DNA of 5,927 nt from Firm-04 sp045628085 (lineage in GTDB: Bacteria; Bacillota; Clostridia; Oscillospirales; Ruminococcaceae). The stretch's first letter is position 1. Each line of letters begins with the position of its first letter. Shown here in pieces: positions 1 to 4,925 of this stretch. The DNA lies in contig JAZQOZ010000116.1 in NCBI GenBank assembly GCA_045628085.1, positions 1 through 5,927 of the forward strand, in the 5' to 3' direction. A program made the position numbers and the translations under genes. The notes under the pieces are model-generated. The model was not told the origin of the DNA and ran no database searches. It worked only from the letters and a program-made list of their open reading frames with translations.

Positions 1-1
1 T

Positions 2-103
2 CATTACTTCTACAAGGCATTAGGAGCCGGTGATGAAAAGCTGATGAAGCTTTGTGCTTCACTTTATGAGTTCAGCAAAGCTGCAGATGCTATGGGCAAA
101 TGA
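2..103 (+). CDS. C-terminal end of a probable secreted/surface protein (5' end outside window)
   Basis: An open frame enters from the left edge and gives 33 residues, starting HYFYKALGAG and ending FSKAADAMGK, before TGA at 101-103. The segment aligns without gaps with the last residues of the 972-residue protein encoded at 1132-4050: HYFYKAL matches SYANLMV, and KLCASLYEFSKAAD matches NLANAFYLYYMATL. Identities are few (about five in 27), but the tyrosine, leucine and alanine spacing is kept. From family knowledge, clostridial surface proteins often end in a motif of the form SY...L.NLAKALYLYNQAA. I therefore infer that this is the end of another protein with that C-terminal domain. It is followed 20 nt later by a small peptide gene, the same order as on the minus strand. 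The protein's full domain content lies outside the window. Confidence 0.7.
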   Translation, partial: HYFYKALGAGDEKLMKLCASLYEFSKAADAMGK

Positions 104-123
104 TGAAAGGAGAAACACATCAC

Positions 124-243
124 ATGAAAAACATCTATACAGCACCTGAAATTGACATTGTTTCTTTTGAGACAGAAGATGTCATCACGACTTCAACCGG
201 AATCACCAATGATCCCAGCAATGATGAAATACCCGGTTGCTAA
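124..243 (+). CDS. 39-residue DVITTS-motif peptide, copy 1
   Basis: The frame ATG 124 to TAA 241 encodes 39 residues: MKNIYTAPEIDIVSF, then two acidic residues around T, then DVITTS (residues 19-24), then an acidic tail ending EIPGC. An AAAGGAG ribosome site (106-112) lies 11 nt upstream. There is no signal peptide or membrane segment. It is related to the peptide at 989-1108: both are 39 residues, share Y..A..(E/D)I(I/V)(S/T)F(D/E)..DVITTS, and diverge after the motif. An in-frame ATG at 103-105, overlapping the upstream stop as TGATG, could extend it to 46 residues. Homology and the ribosome site favour 124. It is probably co-transcribed with the preceding gene and is followed by a terminator. 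The function is unknown. A conserved front half with a variable tail resembles the leader/core layout of modified or secreted peptides, but no modification enzyme or exporter is visible here. Confidence 0.82.
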   Translation: MKNIYTAPEIDIVSFETEDVITTSTGITNDPSNDEIPGC

Positions 244-261
244 GCGTTTCTGTTGATATTC

Positions 262-297
262 AAAATGCCGTCTGATAACAGGCGGCATTTTTGTTTT
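262..297 (+). terminator. Rho-independent terminator after peptide copy 1
   Basis: AAAATGCCGTC (262-272) pairs with GGCGGCATTTT (281-291), giving an 11-bp stem with one G-T wobble and an 8-nt loop TGATAACA. The run TTTTTGTTTT follows. It lies 18 nt after the peptide stop codon, so it ends the plus-strand unit that enters from the left edge. Confidence 0.93.
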
Positions 298-513
298 ATC
301 AGTCGCATCTCATTCCAATGTCTAATATGGAATAGTAGAATCCAATATCAAAAGCAATACCGTTGTGCTTTGTGCTGTATTGCTTTAACAGGCAACAGTT
401 TTCGATTTTATGGGATATGCATTTTGTTTTATGCTTTCTTTATATCGGGGCGCGGGAGGTTTGACGGGTACGACAAAAGTATGCCGAAGGCGCTCTGAAC
501 GATGAATAACCCA
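298..513. other. Non-coding spacer between two convergent transcription units
   Basis: No gene is supported here. The plus-strand open frame beginning at 253 starts just ahead of the terminator stem and reads straight through it, lacks a ribosome site, and has a residue mix (many C, F, R, I) typical of translated non-coding DNA. The spacer contains a 10-bp perfect inverted repeat (351-386) and a smaller one, ATTCCA/TGGAAT (312-333). Nothing else was recognised. Confidence 0.6.
351..386. repeat. Perfect 10-bp inverted repeat with 16-nt spacer
   Basis: AAAGCAATAC (351-360) and GTATTGCTTT (377-386) are exact reverse complements separated by 16 nt. No T-run follows on either side, so it is not a typical terminator. 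It may be a protein-binding site, a remnant of a mobile-element end, or chance. Confidence 0.5.
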
Positions 514-573
514 TAAAAAAATTCCCCTCACCAAGCAGGAGTATATCTAAACTTCCTACCTGATGAGGGGGAT
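514..573 (-). terminator. Rho-independent terminator closing the minus-strand unit
   Basis: On the minus strand a roughly 20-bp hairpin forms between 554-573 and 521-540, with core CCCCTCA/TGAGGGG. Sixteen positions are Watson-Crick, three are G-U and one is C-A. The loop (541-553) is AT-rich, and the U-run AAUUUUUUUAU follows (complement of 512-522). The wobbles pair only in the minus-strand RNA, which fits the orientation. It lies 10 nt past the stop of the recombinase remnant and would end a transcript of about 3.6 kb started at the promoter near 4100. Confidence 0.88.
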
Positions 574-582
574 TATATCATA

Positions 583-960
583 CTATTCACTAAGAAATGC
601 TTCTATCAGTATCTCCTCATTGAGCGTTCTTGCATGGCAATCCTCTTTATGCTCCAGCATTGTCAGACACCGCCATACGATTGCCTTCTTCCCACGGTTA
701 TTCCAATGAAGTCTGCGGAACTCCTCACCATACTCTGCACAGAACACGATTTTTGAGAACGGATGATTGGCACTGAAACTCTTCCGTCTGCCAAAGCAGG
801 CGTTCTGTTCGCTGCGCCGTGCCATTTCCTCCTGCACCATGAGGAAGAACTCCTTCGGAATAATAGCCTCATGGTCGTCCTCAACATAGTACTGCGGCTG
901 CATTCCGGTGTTTTTTACTCGTTTTTTATTCAGGAAGTCCACCGTGCAGGTCTTTTGCAT
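583..960 (-). pseudogene. Remnant of a large serine recombinase (end of recombinase domain plus zinc ribbon)
   Basis: The minus-strand frame encodes 125 residues. It resembles the middle of large serine site-specific recombinases of clostridial mobile elements: QKTCTVDFLNKKRVKNTG, then PQYYVEDDHEAIIPKEFF, then a zinc-ribbon segment IVFCAEYGEEFRRLHWNNRG followed by WRC and DCHARTL. From family knowledge such proteins are about 500-600 residues, with an N-terminal catalytic serine domain, a recombinase domain, a zinc ribbon and a C-terminal coiled coil. Here the catalytic domain is absent, with a stop codon just before the ATG, and the coiled-coil end is missing. The second zinc cysteine of the usual CxxC is replaced (CAEY), leaving three of four ligands. 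It cannot be an active recombinase. It lies 28 nt after peptide copy 2 on the same strand, with no terminator between, so it is probably transcribed. The identification is firm; that it is a broken gene rather than a reused domain is inferred. Confidence 0.88.
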
Positions 961-988
961 TCAACGCAAGGGGGATCAATGTTCAACA

Positions 989-1108
989 TTACAAATCGTA
1001 GCGATTGCCCTCAGCGTCATCCGAAGGGATGCTTGTTGTGATTACATCCGAATTATCAAATGTTATGATTTCGAGCATTGCAGTTTCATAAAAATCGCGT
1101 TTTTCCAT
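989..1108 (-). CDS. 39-residue DVITTS-motif peptide, copy 2
   Basis: On the minus strand, ATG (1106-1108) to TAA (989-991) encodes 39 residues: MEKRDFYETAMLEIITF, DNS, DVITTS (residues 21-26), then a short acidic tail ending GNRYDL. A good ribosome site AAAGGAGAA (1114-1122) lies 7 nt upstream, and the start is 23 nt after the stop of the 972-residue protein gene, so the two are almost certainly one operon. It has the same length and layout as the peptide at 124-243. The two DVITTS blocks use GAT GTA ATC ACA ACA AGC here and GAT GTC ATC ACG ACT TCA there. Four of six codons differ while the residues are identical, which points to selection on the protein. There are no cysteines, no signal peptide and no membrane segment. 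The function is unknown. Confidence 0.85.
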   Translation of the reverse strand: MEKRDFYETAMLEIITFDNSDVITTSIPSDDAEGNRYDL

Positions 1109-1131
1109 AATAATTCTCCTTTGACATATAA

Positions 1132-4050
1132 TTACAGAGTTGCCATATAGTACAAATAGAATGCGTTTGCAAGATTGACCTGATCAGCATCTTCACTATT
1201 CACCATAAGGTTTGCATAGCTCATCGGGCTCAAGCCGTATACTGTCAGCTTATCGTTGATGATAACCACATGACCTATACCGAAACTGGAAGGTTGATGA
1301 TTCGGGATCACAAGTTTCCATACACCGTCGGCCACCTCAGTTACTTCTGCTGCTTCATAGTCTACCGATACAGACGGCTTCGTATCAGAGGTAATATAGA
1401 GGTTGAGAGCTACAGCATGGTCGAACAAAACAGAAACCTGCAATCTGCTTACAGAATCATCGGATCCTTCTTTCTGTACTTTGTCCAAACTCATTCCTGA
1501 GCTACAATCTGCGGGTTTCTCATATGTGCCGGTCATTGCAGCATAATCTACACCTATCTTCCAGCCATTTGCAGTAGAAAGTGCCTGCTGTGCATAGAAG
1601 CCGTAGGTCAGGATTGCTTTTGACAGATTCTTGCAATTTATCGAAGTATTTTCATTCTCATAAAGAGCTGTCAGATACTCTTCGACTGTCAAGCTTGCTC
1701 TCGCTACCTCCACATGATCCTTATCATAGAATATTGCAGTGACTGATTCGCCCATCTGGATCGCATTGACATTGTATCTGAAAACGTAATAGCCGGTCTC
1801 AGCATCCCTGACAAATTCATCAGACGTATAAGTAACATCATCTGCGCGCTTCATGGAGATTGTAACAGAACCATCCGTAAAACCGGTAGGAACGAAAGCA
1901 TGGAAAACCATACCAATATCGCCTTCAATAACTGCATTGCTGCCGACAAAGATTGGTTCCTTGGGTTCGCTGTCAATCACTGCCTGAATATCTGCAAGTG
2001 CTTGTGCAACAATGTCTTCTACTTCAGAAATGCTGTCTGCGGCTTCAACATCAGCCTTTGCCTTTTCTGCGATTGCTTTGACTGCATTAGAAGCACTTGT
2101 CGGAGCAGCAGCATCGATGTCAGCACACGCAGTTTCCTTGGCTGATACCAAAGCTTGTTCTGCATCTATCTGAGCAGCGATGTCAGTTTTAGCCTGTGCA
2201 ACAATGCCTTCTACCTCAGAAATGCTGTCTGCGGCTTCAACATCAGCCTTTGCCTGTTCTGCGATCGCTTTGACTGCATCAGAAGCGTCTGTCGGAACAG
2301 CAGCATCGATGTCAGCACACGCAGCTTCCTTTGCTGACGGCAGAGCTTCTTCTTCAGCTATCCGAGCAGCAATGTCAGTTTTAGCTTGTGCAACAATGCC
2401 CGCTACATCGGAAACGCTTTCTGCTTCTTCAACATCAGCCTTTGCCTTTTCAGCAATCGCTTTGACTGCATCTGAAGCGTCTGTCGGAACAGCATCGTCA
2501 ATGTCACCGTATGCAGTTTCCTTTGCTTCGGCAAGTTCTTTTTCTTCAAGACGTTTATTCTCAATATCTGTTTTAGCTTGTGCAACAATGCCCGCTACGT
2601 CGGAAATGCTTTCTGCTTCTTCAACATCAGCCTTTGCCTTTTCAGCGATTGCTTTGACTGCATCGGAATCATCATCCGAAACAGAAGCATCAATTTCCGT
2701 ATATGCGGTTCCTTTTGCCGCAGCAAGTTCTATTTCTGCTGCAATCTGCGCTGCGATATCCGCTTTCGCCTTTGCAACGATATCTTTGACAGCTTTGACA
2801 GACGTTGCAGCATCTACATCCATTTTTGACCCTGCAGCAATATCTGTCACTGCATCAGAAGCGTCCTGCGGTACTTCGGCATCGATTTCATCCTTCGCAG
2901 CCGCCTTAATACCAGGCAATGCCGCTGCTTCATCAAAATATCCGCAGATATCGCAATAGAAATCTTCGTCTGCATCTTCATGCTCAGCAAACGCTGCATC
3001 CGGATATTCACCTGTGGAGAAATCAGTCACGTTGCAGTTATTTGCCATGCAAGCATGCCAGTGACCATTGTCATCATAATCATACAGTTCGTCACAGAAT
3101 GCATGGGTATGTTCAACTACGGCTTTAAACGATATGCTTTTATTAGCATAAAATACATCATACCATTTCTGATCATCAGCAGGTTTCAGTTCCTGACCAT
3201 TCGAGGTAACAATCTTTACATTGTCGCCGACAGAAATCGCCTGATTTTCCGGAATACAACGAGGGGCTGTATACGGACTTGGAGTCAAAACGAACGAGCC
3301 ACCATTGATCGTCAGCGATCCACCCAAGGCACCGCCGCCGATTGCCGAAGAATACATACCACCAACCGCATTGATTGTACCTCCGTTAATGGTAACATAA
3401 CCATTGATTCCTGTGGTAGCTGAGCTGGATGCATTGATGTATCCGCCGTTGATGATGACACCGCCGCCGGCGTAGCGCTCATCTCCCACGTAGTAACCGC
3501 CAATACCAGCACAATAAGCAGCGCCCTTGACATTGAGATTTCCGCCGTTCACAATCACAGTACCTGGTTTTTTGTAGGATTCGGTACCGATTGCTGCTAA
3601 GGAGCCATTTCCACTCGCTATCAATGAAGTGAGGGAACCCATCTTATCTACATTGATAGACTGCGAAGAGATTGTCAAAGTATTACCGCTATTGACCTGT
3701 ATGCCTTTCGGCGTGTTCAAATGGCAGCCGTCCATCAGAATCAGATTGACATTTCCGCTGACAGATATTCTTGTGCCAATTTCCACATCTCCCTTTACCA
3801 CGTATGTGCCGTTCGACATGGATGTTGTGTCCGCAGTCACAAGGGTATAGTCCTCTGCCGTAATCGTTGTGAGTTCAAACTTCATATCGCTCTCATTGTA
3901 GACGAGATAAGTGACGTCGCCGTCTGCTGCTGCTGCTGTGATACACATATTACGCAAAATCGGTACGTACGGAGCAAGCGGCACTGCAGATGCAACGATC
4001 AGAAGTGCGAAAGCTCCCGCCAGAGTTTTCTTTAAGTGTTTTTTAGCCAT
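1132..4050 (-). CDS. Secreted modular surface-type protein: beta-helix, His/Cys module, five 64-residue helical repeats, clostridial C-terminal domain
   Basis: The 972-residue product starts at ATG 4050, with AGGAGGT 6 nt upstream and a consensus promoter behind it. Residues 1-42 are a signal peptide: a lysine-rich start, a hydrophobic core TLAGAFALLIVASA, and a likely cut near the AAAA before DGD. Residues about 85-256 are glycine-rich with repeated (V/L)(I/T)(V/I)NGG rungs at N168, N201, N222 and N249, which I read as a parallel beta-helix as in adhesin-like proteins. Residues 313-371 form a His/Cys module (HTH, GHWHAC, then CDICG) that may bind a metal. Residues 378-697 are five tandem 64-residue helical repeats resembling DUF1542-type stalk repeats. 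Residues 700-972 match a C-terminal region common in clostridial secreted proteins (GDIGMVFHAF, LSKAILTYGFYAQQAL, SYANL, NLANAFYLYYMA). There is no LPXTG motif, dockerin or C-terminal membrane anchor, so the means of attachment is unknown. It is probably a surface or matrix protein; its ligand is unknown. Confidence 0.93.
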   Translation of the reverse strand: MAKKHLKKTLAGAFALLIVASAVPLAPYVPILRNMCITAAAADGDVTYLVYNESDMKFELTTITAEDYTLVTADTTSMSNGTYVVKGDVEIGTRISVSGNVNLILMDGCHLNTPKGIQVNSGNTLTISSQSINVDKMGSLTSLIASGNGSLAAIGTESYKKPGTVIVNGGNLNVKGAAYCAGIGGYYVGDERYAGGGVIINGGYINASSSATTGINGYVTINGGTINAVGGMYSSAIGGGALGGSLTINGGSFVLTPSPYTAPRCIPENQAISVGDNVKIVTSNGQELKPADDQKWYDVFYANKSISFKAVVEHTHAFCDELYDYDDNGHWHACMANNCNVTDFSTGEYPDAAFAEHEDADEDFYCDICGYFDEAAALPGIKAAAKDEIDAEVPQDASDAVTDIAAGSKMDVDAATSVKAVKDIVAKAKADIAAQIAAEIELAAAKGTAYTEIDASVSDDDSDAVKAIAEKAKADVEEAESISDVAGIVAQAKTDIENKRLEEKELAEAKETAYGDIDDAVPTDASDAVKAIAEKAKADVEEAESVSDVAGIVAQAKTDIAARIAEEEALPSAKEAACADIDAAVPTDASDAVKAIAEQAKADVEAADSISEVEGIVAQAKTDIAAQIDAEQALVSAKETACADIDAAAPTSASNAVKAIAEKAKADVEAADSISEVEDIVAQALADIQAVIDSEPKEPIFVGSNAVIEGDIGMVFHAFVPTGFTDGSVTISMKRADDVTYTSDEFVRDAETGYYVFRYNVNAIQMGESVTAIFYDKDHVEVARASLTVEEYLTALYENENTSINCKNLSKAILTYGFYAQQALSTANGWKIGVDYAAMTGTYEKPADCSSGMSLDKVQKEGSDDSVSRLQVSVLFDHAVALNLYITSDTKPSVSVDYEAAEVTEVADGVWKLVIPNHQPSSFGIGHVVIINDKLTVYGLSPMSYANLMVNSEDADQVNLANAFYLYYMATL
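1960..2919 (-). repeat. Five in-phase 192-bp tandem repeats inside the large secreted-protein gene
   Basis: Residues 378-441, 442-505, 506-569, 570-633 and 634-697 are each exactly 64 residues, with no insertion or deletion between copies. The consensus runs LxxAKxxAxxDIDAAVP, TDASDAVKAIAEKAKADVE, then AxSISxVxxIVAQAKTDIA. Copy 1 (2728-2919) is the most diverged. Copies 2 and 3 pair together (EEAES, SDVAG), as do copies 4 and 5 (ACADIDAA, EAADSISEVE). Between copies 2 and 3 a 98-nt block differs at only five positions, so this duplication is recent. The alanine, lysine and acidic content with heptad-like spacing predicts small helical bundles forming a stalk. Confidence 0.95.
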
Positions 4051-4056
4051 TATTCT

Positions 4057-4063
4057 ACCTCCT
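4057..4063 (-). promoter_or_regulatory. Ribosome binding site of the 972-residue protein gene
   Basis: The plus strand reads ACCTCCT, giving AGGAGGT on the coding strand, 6 nt before ATG 4050. This near-perfect Shine-Dalgarno sequence fixes the start and predicts strong translation. Confidence 0.92.
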
Positions 4064-4101
4064 GTACAATATCTGACAACCTTGTTACGATTGTTCTTTT
4101 T

Positions 4102-4130
4102 AGTATACCATAATTTGGGCAGTTTGTCAA
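4102..4130 (-). promoter_or_regulatory. Consensus sigma-A promoter for the secreted protein and peptide unit
   Basis: On the minus strand, TTGACA (4125-4130), a 17-bp spacer and TATACT (4102-4107) with an extended -10 TG (ATGG TATACT). The expected start is near 4095, leaving a 5' untranslated region of about 45 nt. The -35 box is a perfect match, so expression may be strong. No clear operator was seen. Confidence 0.92.
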
Positions 4131-4173
4131 GGGGTCTGTAGCAACAGTTTTATCAAAATTATTTGAAATTGAA

Positions 4174-4202
4174 TTGAAAATAATGGCTGTTTGTGATATA
4201 AT
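4174..4202 (+). promoter_or_regulatory. Consensus sigma-A promoter facing the integrase remnant
   Basis: TTGAAA (4174-4179), a 17-bp spacer and TATAAT (4197-4202) with an extended -10 TG (TGTGA TATAAT). It diverges from the promoter at 4102-4130, with 43 bp between the two -35 boxes. An inverted repeat ATTATTT (4158-4164) / AAATAAT (4178-4184) overlaps the -35 box and could be an operator, though AT-rich DNA makes this weak. The start would be near 4209, giving an untranslated leader of more than 200 nt before the integrase frame. Confidence 0.85.
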
Positions 4203-4241
4203 ATAGTCCTGCTTTAATTGAAAAAAACAGGGGCAAGGTCT

Positions 4242-4331
4242 ATGGTTATTGCTGAATGTCAGACCCGCAAGGTCATTACAACTGATTCATTCACTGAGCA
4301 GAGGAGGTACGGTTTCAGTCTGCTTACATAA
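4242..4331 (+). CDS. Possible 29-residue leader ORF upstream of the integrase remnant
   Basis: ATG 4242 to TAA 4329 encodes 29 residues, MVIAECQTRKVITTDSF then TEQRRYGFSLLT. An AGGGG motif (4229-4233) lies 8 nt upstream, and the ORF begins about 33 nt after the predicted transcription start. It contains the consecutive codons AGG AGG inside a strong Shine-Dalgarno-like stretch GAGGAGG (4301-4307), with no start codon at usable distance behind it. It ends 9 nt before a long hairpin. The arrangement resembles an attenuation leader, or it may be a chance ORF. The VITTDS stretch recalls the DVITTS peptides, but nothing else matches, so I treat that as coincidence. Confidence 0.4.
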   Translation: MVIAECQTRKVITTDSFTEQRRYGFSLLT

Positions 4332-4340
4332 ATAATAAAG

Positions 4341-4387
4341 CAGCCCACCAAGCAAAATCCGAAAACTCGGAAGATGCTTCGTGGCTG
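4341..4387 (+). promoter_or_regulatory. Long interrupted hairpin in the integrase leader
   Basis: CAGCC-c-AC-c-AAGC (4341-4353) pairs with GCTT-c-GT-GGCTG (4376-4387), giving 11 pairs, one bulged C and one C-C mismatch. Inside, TCCGA (4358-4362) pairs with TCGGA (4367-4371) around an AAAC loop. No U-run follows on the plus strand, so it is not a standard terminator. It ends 37 nt before the GTG start and 23 nt before its ribosome site. It may be a regulatory leader structure or a recombinase-binding site. Confidence 0.55.
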
Positions 4388-4410
4388 GGTTATTCGTATC
4401 TGATCATTAA

Positions 4411-4417
4411 AGGAGGG
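4411..4417 (+). promoter_or_regulatory. Ribosome binding site deciding the GTG start of the integrase frame
   Basis: AGGAGGG lies 7 nt before GTG 4425. This supports GTG 4425, rather than an internal ATG near 4569, as the original start of the integrase gene. Confidence 0.8.
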
Positions 4418-4424
4418 AACAGAG

Positions 4425-4925
4425 GTGAAAGCGGTGCGCCCATACAGTTATATCACAACAATGAAAAGCGGAAAACACTATGTCATCTTTGACTACAAGG
4501 ATGCATCGGGAAAGCGAAAGAGAAAGTGAGTCGGCACAGGACTGCCGGAGAAATGCACGAAGAAAGCATTGAATATGGCAATTCAGAAGATTATAGAGGA
4601 ATTTGAACAGAGCATTACCGAAGGCTCTGTTATATTCTATAAAAATGCTTTGCAGGATTCTGCCACGGAACTGAGAGCATTCTTTTCAGAATGGCTGGCA
4701 TTTATCAAGCCGAATACTGCCCGGACTACACACCGTGCATACAGTGGGATAGCTCGTAGATTTGTGGTGTTCATGAATGAGAACTATCCGACAGTCACGC
4801 TTGATACACTGGATCATACGCATGTGCAGAGCTATCTGAATCATAAACTGGATGCCGGATGCATGGGAAGCACGGTAAAGCAGTATTACCATGCGTTACA
4901 TACAGCCTTTGCATTGAAGGACTGA
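4425..4925 (+). pseudogene. Dead tyrosine integrase: in-frame TGA and loss of the catalytic domain
   Basis: From GTG 4425 the frame reads VKAVRPYSYITTMKSGKHYV and on to KRKRK, stops at TGA 4527-4529, then resumes in the same frame with VGTGLPEKCTKKALNMAIQK. From family knowledge, Arm-DNA-binding integrases often read KQKW(V/I)xTGLP here, so the TGA most likely replaces a TGG tryptophan codon. Residues after the stop make up the rest of the arm domain and a SAM-like core-binding domain (FFSEWLAFIKPNTARTTHRA to VKQYYHALHTAFA). Homology ends near 4918, where IS66 sequence begins in another frame. The catalytic domain with its R-H-R-Y residues is entirely missing, so the protein would be inactive even with readthrough. 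The frame ends by chance at TGA 4923-4925. Full-length relatives are about 380-420 residues. The gene has its own promoter and ribosome site, so it was probably once the integrase of a conjugative or prophage-like element. Confidence 0.88.

Noticed and set aside
253..498. 81-codon plus-strand frame in the spacer
   Set aside because: It starts just ahead of the terminator hairpin and reads through it, has no ribosome site and has non-protein-like composition.
763..1150. Plus-strand frames at 763-1041 and 908-1150
   Set aside because: They lie opposite the recombinase remnant and peptide copy 2, both of which have clear homology or motif support on the minus strand.
1960..2919. CRISPR-like or satellite repeat array
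   Set aside because: The 192-bp period is in frame, encodes conserved helical repeats and has no short repeat-spacer alternation.
2180..2959. Long plus-strand open frame opposite the repeat region (259 codons)
   Set aside because: It is the mirror of the alanine-rich 64-residue repeats, whose GCx codons leave the opposite frame free of stops. It has no ribosome site and a Ser/Ala-only composition.
583..4130. Phase-variable invertible switch controlling the surface protein
   Set aside because: The recombinase piece has no catalytic domain, and no inverted repeats were found around the promoter at 4102-4130 that match elsewhere in the window.
4251..4290. VITTDS in the 29-codon leader ORF as a third DVITTS peptide
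   Set aside because: The preceding residues, length and charge pattern do not match the other two peptides, and the leading D and final S positions differ.
4527..4529. TGA as a reassigned or read-through tryptophan codon
   Set aside because: Other genes here end in TGA or TAA normally, and the integrase has lost its catalytic domain anyway, so simple decay is the better explanation.
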